The notes beneath the pieces were generated by a model that searched no databases, was not told the DNA's origin, and saw only the letters and a list, made by a program, of their open reading frames with translations. Below, piece after piece: positions 1 through 5,462 of a stretch of 5,462 bases of DNA; within the stretch, counting starts at the first letter, position 1, and every line of letters begins with the position of its first letter. The stretch covers positions 1 through 5,462 of the forward strand of contig JAUVLN010000168.1 of assembly GCA_030600725.1 (NCBI GenBank), in the 5' to 3' direction. Source of the DNA: Thermoplasmatota archaeon (GTDB taxonomy: Archaea > Thermoplasmatota > Penumbrarchaeia > Penumbrarchaeales > Penumbrarchaeaceae). The position numbers were made by a program, and so were the translations under genes.

Positions 1-1
1 A

Positions 2-1756
2 AAGAACAGGGGCAGCTGGGAGGATACGTTCAACATAAGCGTGGACAGCGACTGGGCTGAACTGGAGCAGGACCAGATCAGGGTCACCCCCAACGAGACC
101 TATCCTATCCGGATGTGGGTGACCATACCCAAGGACGCCGCTGGGGACACAAATCCGGATACCAGCCGACCCGATCAGGACGGCCTCTACGACGGCTACA
201 TAATCAAAGTGTGGGCATATTCACAGAACGAGACCAAGGATGAGAACACCCTAACTTCCATGGACCTGATCGTCAAGGTCAATCCGTACTATGATTTCGA
301 CATCAAACTATCTGATGATATGGAGGATCTGAGGTATTCGATAGACGACATGGGGACCAAGACGATACGCCTGGATGTCACCAATCTTGGAAACATACAG
401 GATGAGATCAAACTGGAGTGGGTGGACAACCAGTATCAATCCGCCCTGAGGCTCCAAAACAGCAACGTTGATATCGAATTCCAGGGCACCACCACCGCCT
501 TTGTCAGCCTTGACCTGGAGAGGATAGCGCCCATGGAGGTGGGCAAGTACAAGGTCGAACTGAGGGGGATATCCACGAGGTCCCGTGAGTTTGGTGATGT
601 CACAAAGGAGATCGTTTATGAAATGGAGCTTGAATTCTACAAGCTTCTTTTCGATATCGAGACGGTCAGGATAAACAATGAGGAGGTCAAGGAGGGGGGC
701 ATGTTCCCGGGTGAGAAGGACCTGAGATACTCGTTCCAGGTGGATATCTCCAACTACGGAAGCGTGGATCTGGACCCCACCTTATTCCCTGAACTGTATG
801 TCGTTCTCTACGACGGCCCCTTCGAGTTCGACAGGGCCAATATCACCTATCTGGAGGTAAACAATCAGACGATGGTGTACTTCGCGTGGACCGCGTCGAC
901 ATACGGGAAACATACCATGACCATTCAGCTGGAGGGGGAGCTTCCCCTCAGCGAGCAGTCCATCGATGCGAAACCCGTGACCCTTGATATTCAGCGCCCG
1001 ATAGATGACCCTGTAATAGATGATGAGGTGACTCTCGCGGATGTCCTGATGCCCATCATCGCGCTGCTCATATTCTGCCTGCTCGTATTCGTGTTCCTAT
1101 ATCGGTTCAACCAGATAGAGATATCCACAATAGACACCGGATATGATGAGTCAGGCGAATACAAACCCTGGGCCGTCAGGGAGAAGCTGATGGACGAGGC
1201 CAAGAAGGAGCTTCCCGGGGCGGGCGATAAGAATGCGCTTCCCCCCACGGATAAACCACAGCTGCCCCCGGCCCCCGCCGCGGCCATAGCGCCGCCCATG
1301 GCGCCTCCTGCGCCCATTGTCCAGCCAAGGCCGATGGCACCTGCCCATCCCATGCCTGTTCCTCAGGCACAGAGGCCGCCGATGGCGCAGCCCGCCCAGG
1401 CATGGCACGCAGCGCCCCAGATGAGGTCTCCTGTCCCGGGGCCGCAGCAGCCTATGCCCAGGCCACCGGTCCAACGACCCGCGCCTGTCCAGGCTCAGCA
1501 GGGACCTCCGTTACAAACGGCGCAGAGGCCACCCCTGCCTCAGCAGCCTGTAACCAGGCCTCCGATGGCACCGCCCGCACAGCCAAGACCTCCGTTACAG
1601 CCCCAACCGAGGCCACCCATACCACAGCAGCCAGCAGTCAGGCCGCCTGTCCCTCAAGCCGCTCAGGCTCAGCCAAAGCCTCCGGCAGCGCCTCAAATCA
1701 CTCCCCAGGTTCCGCCAAAGCCTCCCGTGGCTCCCCAAAAGCCCCCTCAGGCCTAG
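2..1756 (+). CDS. Membrane-anchored surface protein with NEW3/CARDB-like beta-sandwich ectodomains and a long proline-rich cytoplasmic tail (5'-partial)
   Basis: The reading frame is open to the left edge, so the true start lies upstream; the GTG at 41 is only an internal valine. Three beta-sandwich stretches can be seen: a partial one (about 2-280), a second (about 290-640) with the NEW3-like signature VTNLGNIQDEIKLEW near 371-415, and a third (about 641-1000) containing VDISNYGSVDLDP. A single hydrophobic helix (VLMPIIALLIFCLLVFVFLY, about 1043-1102) follows, then a charged juxtamembrane stretch and a tail of about 171 residues dominated by Pro, Ala and Gln, ending at TAG 1754-1756. Five N-x-S/T sequons all lie before the helix, which fits an outside N-terminus and an inside C-terminus. 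Such modules are known from archaeal and bacterial surface proteins, but they indicate adhesion or scaffolding in general and do not give a specific function. I do not recognise the gene. The frame is certain; the domain names are moderately sure. Confidence 0.85.
   Translation, partial: KNRGSWEDTFNISVDSDWAELEQDQIRVTPNETYPIRMWVTIPKDAAGDTNPDTSRPDQDGLYDGYIIKVWAYSQNETKDENTLTSMDLIVKVNPYYDFDIKLSDDMEDLRYSIDDMGTKTIRLDVTNLGNIQDEIKLEWVDNQYQSALRLQNSNVDIEFQGTTTAFVSLDLERIAPMEVGKYKVELRGISTRSREFGDVTKEIVYEMELEFYKLLFDIETVRINNEEVKEGGMFPGEKDLRYSFQVDISNYGSVDLDPTLFPELYVVLYDGPFEFDRANITYLEVNNQTMVYFAWTASTYGKHTMTIQLEGELPLSEQSIDAKPVTLDIQRPIDDPVIDDEVTLADVLMPIIALLIFCLLVFVFLYRFNQIEISTIDTGYDESGEYKPWAVREKLMDEAKKELPGAGDKNALPPTDKPQLPPAPAAAIAPPMAPPAPIVQPRPMAPAHPMPVPQAQRPPMAQPAQAWHAAPQMRSPVPGPQQPMPRPPVQRPAPVQAQQGPPLQTAQRPPLPQQPVTRPPMAPPAQPRPPLQPQPRPPIPQQPAVRPPVPQAAQAQPKPPAAPQITPQVPPKPPVAPQKPPQA
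1043..1102 (+). other. Predicted transmembrane helix of the surface protein
   Basis: About twenty consecutive non-polar residues (VLMPIIALLIFCLLVFVFLY) are followed by Arg and an Asn/Gln-containing stretch. It is the only long hydrophobic run in the visible part of the protein. It separates the sequon-containing beta-rich ectodomain from the low-complexity tail, so it most likely anchors the protein with the tail in the cytoplasm. Confidence 0.85.
1241..1753 (+). repeat. Low-complexity proline-rich tail with degenerate RPPx / KPPx repeats
   Basis: These 171 codons contain 64 prolines by my count, with Ala, Gln, Arg, Val and Met making up most of the rest. There is a single acidic residue (Asp near the start) and no Glu. 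A degenerate unit recurs: RPPM, RPPV, RPPL, RPPM, RPPL, RPPI and RPPV, then KPPA, KPPV and KPPQ near the end. Spacing is irregular, mostly about 10-20 residues, and the copies differ at DNA level, so this is a protein-level repeat and not a recent tandem duplication. The segment is likely disordered or polyproline-II helical and could be a docking platform, but no partner is evident. Confidence 0.85.
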
Positions 1757-1770
1757 GCGATGTGGTGATA

Positions 1771-1783
1771 CGGTGAAAAACCG
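1771..1783. terminator. Weak candidate stem-loop in the convergent intergenic gap
   Basis: The 33-base gap between the two converging stop codons contains CGGT, a GAAAA loop and ACCG, giving a four-base-pair stem. Both converging transcripts must end near here. The stem is short, however, and no long T-tract follows on the plus strand; read on the minus strand the loop is TTTTC. Archaeal terminators mostly rely on T-runs, so this is only a possible site. Confidence 0.2.
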
Positions 1784-1789
1784 CTCGAT

Positions 1790-2815
1790 TCACACCTTTC
1801 TCAGCAGTGTCAGGTGTCTTGTCATGGATCTGTGAACGTAAACCGGATAGGTATCCACGATCTCCAGCCCCTCCAATCGGTCAAGAACGTCAATATCAAC
1901 CACATCCAGGACCACGGGCGCCCCACCCTTTAAGTGAGGCAGGATCGCGGATATGACCTCGACCAGGAGCCCTTCGGCCGATTCCCCCTCGATCCTCGCA
2001 GATCTTCCAAAGGGAGGGTCCGTTATGATCCCATCGAAGGGGGCCTCGTCAAGGAACCACTTCATTGAGGTCAAGTATCTTGAATCGCCCATGTGGACAT
2101 CAGCACTTTCCGATAGACCCATGTGTTCGATGTTCCTCAGAGCCCCGGCGGCGATCTCCTCATCGATCTCGACTCCCGCGCATTCAAGTCCGACAAGCCC
2201 GGCCTCGATCATGAGCCCTCCCGGCCCCATGAACGGATCCAGTACCCTGCTTCCCGGGGGAAGTCCGGACAGATTGACCATCGCCCGGGAGAGTACGGGG
2301 TCCATTACCACCGGCCTCACGAAGGGTAGGTTCCTTATTCTCCTCCCCCTTGATGCTCTCCTGTCCGTCTCCTCGACGATCCGGCCGATATGGGCGATCT
2401 CGTCGAGACACACCACCAATTTCCGCCCCCCACCCCTGAACTTCACCTTGAAACCCCGATCCCTGAGATGTCCATCCAGAACCCTGGAAAGCACCCTCCT
2501 CTCCTCCTTTCTACCCGGGTCCACGCCCTTTACGATCAGGGTTACCGGCTCCTCCTTTGATATCTCTGCAAGAAGGAGGTCCAATCCCATTTTGATGGAT
2601 TCCGGATCGGCCTCTGCGGTCAATTCCAGAGATCCCGAGAACCTGCAGTACCCCATCCTGCCGGCGAGGCCGACGGGGGGGACATCATCAAGTATTACCA
2701 GAGGCCCGGTGGAATGGAGGATCCTCGATCCCAGCTCCATGGCTTTCATGGCCCCTTTCAGCTCTCCCAGGGCCAATGCATGGTCCTCGCCGGAGAGATA
2801 GATAAGGCCTTCCAT
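1790..2815 (-). CDS. trmG10: tRNA (guanine(10)-N2)-dimethyltransferase, TrmG10/Trm11 family
   Basis: The predicted enzyme transfers methyl groups from S-adenosylmethionine to N2 of guanosine 10 in tRNA, giving m2G10 and then m2,2G10. About 340 residues is the usual length for the archaeal enzyme. Counting from the GTG at 2827, the N-terminal half (about 1-160) is where the family carries its THUMP RNA-binding region. The catalytic Rossmann fold follows: motif I LDPFMGPGG (196-204), an acidic GVEID (218-222), GDS (247-249) and the family-typical active-site motif TDPPFGRS (269-276). The C-terminus RHLTLLRKV also fits. I prefer the ATG at 2813-2815 (protein MEGLIYLSGED...). No Shine-Dalgarno precedes either start, and an AT-rich TATA-like element sits about 26 bases upstream of this ATG, as expected for a leaderless transcript. 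The GTG at 2825-2827 would add four residues. Motif I departs from the usual DPFCGTGG. The family call is strong; the exact start is less certain. Confidence 0.93.
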   Translation of the reverse strand: MEGLIYLSGEDHALALGELKGAMKAMELGSRILHSTGPLVILDDVPPVGLAGRMGYCRFSGSLELTAEADPESIKMGLDLLLAEISKEEPVTLIVKGVDPGRKEERRVLSRVLDGHLRDRGFKVKFRGGGRKLVVCLDEIAHIGRIVEETDRRASRGRRIRNLPFVRPVVMDPVLSRAMVNLSGLPPGSRVLDPFMGPGGLMIEAGLVGLECAGVEIDEEIAAGALRNIEHMGLSESADVHMGDSRYLTSMKWFLDEAPFDGIITDPPFGRSARIEGESAEGLLVEVISAILPHLKGGAPVVLDVVDIDVLDRLEGLEIVDTYPVYVHRSMTRHLTLLRKV

Positions 2816-2830
2816 GGCCTGGGCCACGTA

Positions 2831-2850
2831 TTAGATATAGATATATTTTC
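2831..2850 (-). promoter_or_regulatory. Probable archaeal promoter (BRE/TATA) for trmG10
   Basis: Read on the minus strand, this stretch is GAAAATATATCTATATCTAA, a sharply AT-rich island in otherwise GC-rich DNA. GAAAAT fits the BRE consensus (RNWAAW), and the following TATATCTA or AAATATAT fits a TATA box. A centre near 2841-2845 predicts initiation roughly 26-27 bases downstream, at about 2814-2818, on or next to the ATG at 2815. That would give a leaderless mRNA. The sequence match is direct; the start-site position is inferred. Confidence 0.6.
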
Positions 2851-2894
2851 ACCATATTGGCAGGTGGGTGCCCTTTGATCTCGCCGGCATAATG

Positions 2895-2902
2895 TTTTAA
2901 AT
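2895..2902 (+). promoter_or_regulatory. Probable TATA box for the phospholipase C-like gene
   Basis: TTTTAAAT is the best AT-rich octamer on this strand at a suitable distance upstream of the start codon. Its centre predicts initiation near 2924-2926, leaving a very short leader of about a dozen bases that just includes, or begins at, the GGAGG ribosome-binding site. No convincing BRE is seen before it, so confidence is moderate. Confidence 0.45.
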
Positions 2903-2925
2903 CGTAACCGTGCTATGGGTACTTC

Positions 2926-2930
2926 GGAGG
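2926..2930 (+). promoter_or_regulatory. Shine-Dalgarno sequence of the phospholipase C-like gene
   Basis: GGAGG lies seven bases before the ATG at 2938, which is standard spacing, and it fixes that ATG as the start. It contrasts with trmG10 on the other strand, which has no such site. Confidence 0.8.
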
Positions 2931-2937
2931 TATAGAG

Positions 2938-5462
2938 ATGACAGCACTTCCACTGAAGACCCTGCTGGCCGTGTTCGCGCTGATCTCGTTGCTTTTCAGC
3001 CCCGTGGCCGTAAATGATGTAGGCGGCAACGCCTCACGTTGGACCGATGGTAACGATCTGAGTGTGGCCCATCCGCACTACGGCATACATGATATCATCG
3101 CCGAGATGGCGCTTTTGCTCTTTGAGGAGCTGGAGCCCGGGAACTCGACATTCCTTACTTATTGGTATCTTCCGAACGGATCGGATTCGAATCCGGATTC
3201 CTTCGAGTCCAGAAGGAAGATCCCGGGTCCCGAGGACAATTTCCTGGCCTATACCGACGATGTTCTGGACGATTGGGATGGGGAGGATTACTTCATCAAC
3301 CACGGCAAGCCCTGGGAACAGAAGACAACCGCCCCCATCGAGGCGCAGAAGATGGCGAACAGGACCATGGAGAACCTGACGGCCTGGCTTCTCGAGGGAA
3401 GCCCTGAAGGGTCTCCATACCAGCACAAGGCCGCCTACAATGCGGGAATACTGTCACACTTCATAGGAGATATGTCGCAGTTTGGGCATACCGATTACTC
3501 CATCACCGACAGGGCCACACATCCGGCCAACGACCCCGATGACGATTTCTACTATCGGTACTACGAATCCCACGTGTGGAAGGACGAGGCGATGACCTCG
3601 CTCATCGAGGATTTCGAGAACCAGAGGTTCCATATCCCCGACTCGGTGGGGGGAGACCAGATCGACCAGTTGACCGCGGATCACGCCAGGTGGGTAAACA
3701 GCAGGGACGGTAGCACGGAGGTGATGATAGATGCCGATGCCTCCGAGATAGTGGTCGGTAGCAATTACAAGCGGATGCTGGATCTGTTCAAGTACAACTG
3801 GGACCACGGGACCGTTTACCGAAACACGACGGGTTTCAACCAGACGCTCTGGGAGCTCACGCTGGAGAACCTCATTGCAGGGGCGGAGAACCTGACCGCT
3901 GCCTTCATGTCGATATACAATACCGCCTACCAGCAGTTCCTCGAGATGTCTGCGGACCTGAACATTGTCGACTGGTCCGTGGAACCGGGATCCCCGATCT
4001 CCGGCGATATCATAGCGATCACCGCGACGGTCCGGAACGTAGGTCTGAAGGCGGCAACCGAGTTCATCGTCTCCCTGAAACTGTCCGATGGACAGAGCGA
4101 CACCAAGGCCATGTCGTTACAACCGGGTCAGACCAAGAATGTCACCTTCGCCCTGATGGAGATGGGGACATCGACGACGAACCTCACGATCATCGTGGAC
4201 GATGAGGCGGTGGTGGTCGAGGCGGATGAGGAGGATAACACGATCACGGGTACGATAGTACCCATACCGGAGATACATGGATCGACGCTTTCCCTCTCCT
4301 CATCGTACCCCGATCAGAGGAGGGATTCGACACACACTGTGACGCTCCTCCTGTCCAACACGGGGAACCGCCCGGACACATTCACGGTATCGGGTTCCTG
4401 CGCAACGGATGGGGTGACAGTTGAGGGGCCGGCCCCTGTGCCCATGTCCCCTTACAGTTCATCCGATGTCGAGGTGGTCATAGATGTTGAGAACATCTCA
4501 CAGACCGGCCCGAGCACGATCGAACTGTCGGCAGTGGGGCTCAACTCAACCGCGGACCTCTCGTTCGATATCGACATCCTCGATCGGACCCGGGATCCCG
4601 TCCCCTCGATAGAGGGAAGGGGCTGGGCGAGGTCAGAGGATCAGGTGACCCTGTCTGCGGAGGGGTCCACCGATCCGGATGGGGACGCATTGCACTTCAG
4701 ATGGATCGTTCCGATCTGGGGAAACCTTACGGGCCCCGCCATCACCATCAACTTCACCGAACCGGATGAATATCCGATCGTTCTCGAGGTCTACGACGGG
4801 AACGTCACACGGACCATGGATTGGAACCTCGCGATATATCCCAAGGTTCCAGCCAACCTATCCTCCAGGGTTGATAGGAGGGGCCTTTCCGCGATCACGG
4901 TCGCATGGAAGGAGTGGAAGGCTGGCGGGTTAACCGCCTACTGGCTGTATGCTCGAGCCCTGGACGGGCAGGGGGAGAGGTCGGAAAACGGTCCTTTTCT
5001 TGTCAGACTCGGTCCGGGTAATACGAGCGGTAGGGTGGGTAGGTTCCTCCCGGATACGGAGGTGGAGGTGACCTTCCACGTCGAGGCGGAGTACTTCGGC
5101 AACATATCCATGAACACGTTGATGACCTCCACCGCCAGCACGGGTCCTTACGAGCAGGGCCTGTCATTGGCCCTTGATTCCAGGCTGCTCAAGGTACAGT
5201 TCAAACCCTGGGCCGAGAAGGAGGGGGAGATGAAACCTACCTTTCTGGTGGAGAGGTACTTCGGAGGTTTCATCGAGCTTGATGCCGAGATGGAGAATAT
5301 CACGCTTGTGGATGAGGTTGGAGCGGTCCACTTCACCCTGCTCTCAAATACCGGCAGGTACCGGGTGACCCTGACCTATTACTGGGTTGGAGGCGCCGAT
5401 GAGTTCTTCTCCACATCGAAGGAGATCGAGGTCCCCAACATAAAGCCCAATGTCACATTTGT
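2938..5462 (+). CDS. Secreted multidomain zinc-dependent phospholipase C-like hydrolase with CARDB, NEW3-like, PKD and FN3-like modules (3'-partial)
   Basis: The ATG at 2938 follows GGAGG and the frame stays open to the right edge (841 complete codons). Residues about 5-25 are a hydrophobic signal peptide (LKTLLAVFALISLLF). Residues about 35-335 resemble the zinc-dependent phospholipase C / S1-P1 nuclease superfamily: GIHDIIAEMA with His51, a possible Asp108/His122 pair (NHGKPW), and the hallmark SHFIGDMSQFGHTD with His174, Asp178 and His184 spaced exactly as His118, Asp122 and His128 in Bacillus cereus PLC. Beta modules follow: CARDB (about 339-441, ending EADEEDN), NEW3-like (about 447-548, LLLSNTGNRPDTF), PKD-like (about 551-637, STDPDGDALHFRW), FN3-like (about 638-732), and an unassigned beta-rich region after 736. 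There are 19 N-x-S/T sequons, consistent with extracellular exposure. By family it would cleave phosphoester bonds in lipids, or perhaps nucleic acids, outside the cell; the substrate cannot be told. The third metal site looks altered (Tyr206 where His is expected). It is divergent from trmG10. A membrane anchor may lie beyond the window. Confidence 0.82.
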   Translation, partial: MTALPLKTLLAVFALISLLFSPVAVNDVGGNASRWTDGNDLSVAHPHYGIHDIIAEMALLLFEELEPGNSTFLTYWYLPNGSDSNPDSFESRRKIPGPEDNFLAYTDDVLDDWDGEDYFINHGKPWEQKTTAPIEAQKMANRTMENLTAWLLEGSPEGSPYQHKAAYNAGILSHFIGDMSQFGHTDYSITDRATHPANDPDDDFYYRYYESHVWKDEAMTSLIEDFENQRFHIPDSVGGDQIDQLTADHARWVNSRDGSTEVMIDADASEIVVGSNYKRMLDLFKYNWDHGTVYRNTTGFNQTLWELTLENLIAGAENLTAAFMSIYNTAYQQFLEMSADLNIVDWSVEPGSPISGDIIAITATVRNVGLKAATEFIVSLKLSDGQSDTKAMSLQPGQTKNVTFALMEMGTSTTNLTIIVDDEAVVVEADEEDNTITGTIVPIPEIHGSTLSLSSSYPDQRRDSTHTVTLLLSNTGNRPDTFTVSGSCATDGVTVEGPAPVPMSPYSSSDVEVVIDVENISQTGPSTIELSAVGLNSTADLSFDIDILDRTRDPVPSIEGRGWARSEDQVTLSAEGSTDPDGDALHFRWIVPIWGNLTGPAITINFTEPDEYPIVLEVYDGNVTRTMDWNLAIYPKVPANLSSRVDRRGLSAITVAWKEWKAGGLTAYWLYARALDGQGERSENGPFLVRLGPGNTSGRVGRFLPDTEVEVTFHVEAEYFGNISMNTLMTSTASTGPYEQGLSLALDSRLLKVQFKPWAEKEGEMKPTFLVERYFGGFIELDAEMENITLVDEVGAVHFTLLSNTGRYRVTLTYYWVGGADEFFSTSKEIEVPNIKPNVTF
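3040..3942 (+). other. Zinc-dependent phospholipase C / S1-P1 nuclease-like catalytic domain
   Basis: Candidate metal ligands by comparison with B. cereus PLC are Trp35 (if it becomes the mature N-terminus; not certain), His51, Asp108, His122, His174, Asp178, His184 and Glu210. Asp108-His122 has the same 14-residue spacing as the PLC Asp55-His69 pair, and 174/178/184 match 118/122/128. After Glu210 the chain continues as largely helical sequence to about residue 335, which fits the all-alpha fold. The superfamily call is fairly secure; phospholipase rather than nuclease activity is an inference from motif style. Confidence 0.75.
3952..4260 (+). other. CARDB-like beta-sandwich module
   Basis: ADLNIVDWSVEP opens the module, followed by AITATVRNVGLKAATEF, LQPGQTKNVTF and the closing VVVEADEEDNT. 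This order (strand, N-x-G turn, G-x-T-x-x-V strand, acidic E-x-D-E-x-x-N end) is the typical CARDB (cell-adhesion-related) pattern. It probably spaces the enzyme domain from the surface or helps it bind. Confidence 0.75.
4588..4848 (+). other. PKD-like module
   Basis: PVPSIEG, then VTLSAEGSTDPDGDALHFRW, then EPDEYPIVLEVYDGNVT reproduces the PKD order: a start strand, the S-x-DPDGD-x-L-x-F-x-W centre and the V-x-DG end. PKD modules in secreted archaeal enzymes usually serve as spacers or in substrate or surface contact. Confidence 0.8.

Noticed and set aside
991..1474. Three overlapping minus-strand frames opposite the transmembrane and proline-rich region
   Set aside because: They are Gly/Arg/Ala-rich shadows of the GC-rich repeat and have no ribosome-binding site or domain.
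1402..1776. 124-codon plus-strand frame overlapping the proline-rich tail
   Set aside because: The Pro/Ala/Gln-rich, GC-rich repeat has few stop codons in other frames. The product is a low-complexity Ala/Ser/Thr string with no independent start signal.
1953..2801. 282-codon open frame on the plus strand, exactly opposite trmG10
   Set aside because: It is the antisense shadow of trmG10. The translation is Ser/Pro/Arg-rich with no recognisable motif, whereas the minus strand encodes clear methyltransferase motifs.
2859..2872. Small inverted repeat GGCA-N6-TGCC between the two divergent promoters, considered as an operator
   Set aside because: The arms are only four bases and would be expected by chance in GC-rich DNA; no second copy was seen.
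3034..3807. Minus-strand and alternative plus-strand frames inside the phospholipase-like gene
   Set aside because: The plus-strand frame from 2938 runs without a stop and carries the signal peptide, zinc motif and modules; these other frames are its shadows.
2..5462. Mobile element, CRISPR array, tRNA or defence-system signature
   Set aside because: No terminal repeats, transposase motifs, regularly spaced direct repeats, cloverleaf or known defence domains were seen; the window is fully explained by three genes and short spacers.

Overview
This window looks like a piece of an archaeal chromosome, most plausibly from the Thermoplasmatota or a neighbouring euryarchaeal lineage. Three observations support this. 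The middle gene is an archaeal-type tRNA G10 methyltransferase (TrmG10). The promoters look like archaeal TATA/BRE elements, and one gene appears to be leaderless. The two flanking genes encode large surface proteins built from beta-sandwich modules of the NEW3/CARDB/PKD/FN3 kind, which are common in these archaea. The lineage is inferred from gene style, because no rRNA or other taxonomic marker is present.

Layout. (1) Positions 2-1756, plus strand: the 3' part of a membrane-anchored surface protein. It has beta-sandwich ectodomains, one transmembrane helix near 1043-1102, and a very long proline-rich tail predicted to lie in the cytoplasm. (2) Positions 1790-2815 (or 2827), minus strand: trmG10, convergent with the first gene across a gap of only 33 bases. 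(3) Positions 2938-5462, plus strand: a large secreted protein, divergent from trmG10 and running off the right edge. It starts with a signal peptide and a zinc-dependent phospholipase C-like (S1/P1 nuclease superfamily) domain. CARDB, NEW3-like, PKD-like and FN3-like modules follow, then at least one more beta-rich region that I cannot assign. The roughly 110-base divergent intergenic region holds a likely promoter for each gene. One appears leaderless (trmG10) and the other has a clear Shine-Dalgarno sequence (the phospholipase-like gene).

How the genes relate. trmG10 is a housekeeping RNA-modification gene and has no evident functional link to its neighbours. The two flanking genes are both cell-surface proteins rich in N-glycosylation sequons and could act in the same cell-envelope compartment, but they are separated by trmG10 and nothing in the window shows that they work together. 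I see no mobile element, CRISPR array, tRNA or rRNA. The most interesting item is the multidomain phospholipase C-like protein. Most of its metal ligands are recognisable, but the third metal site appears altered.
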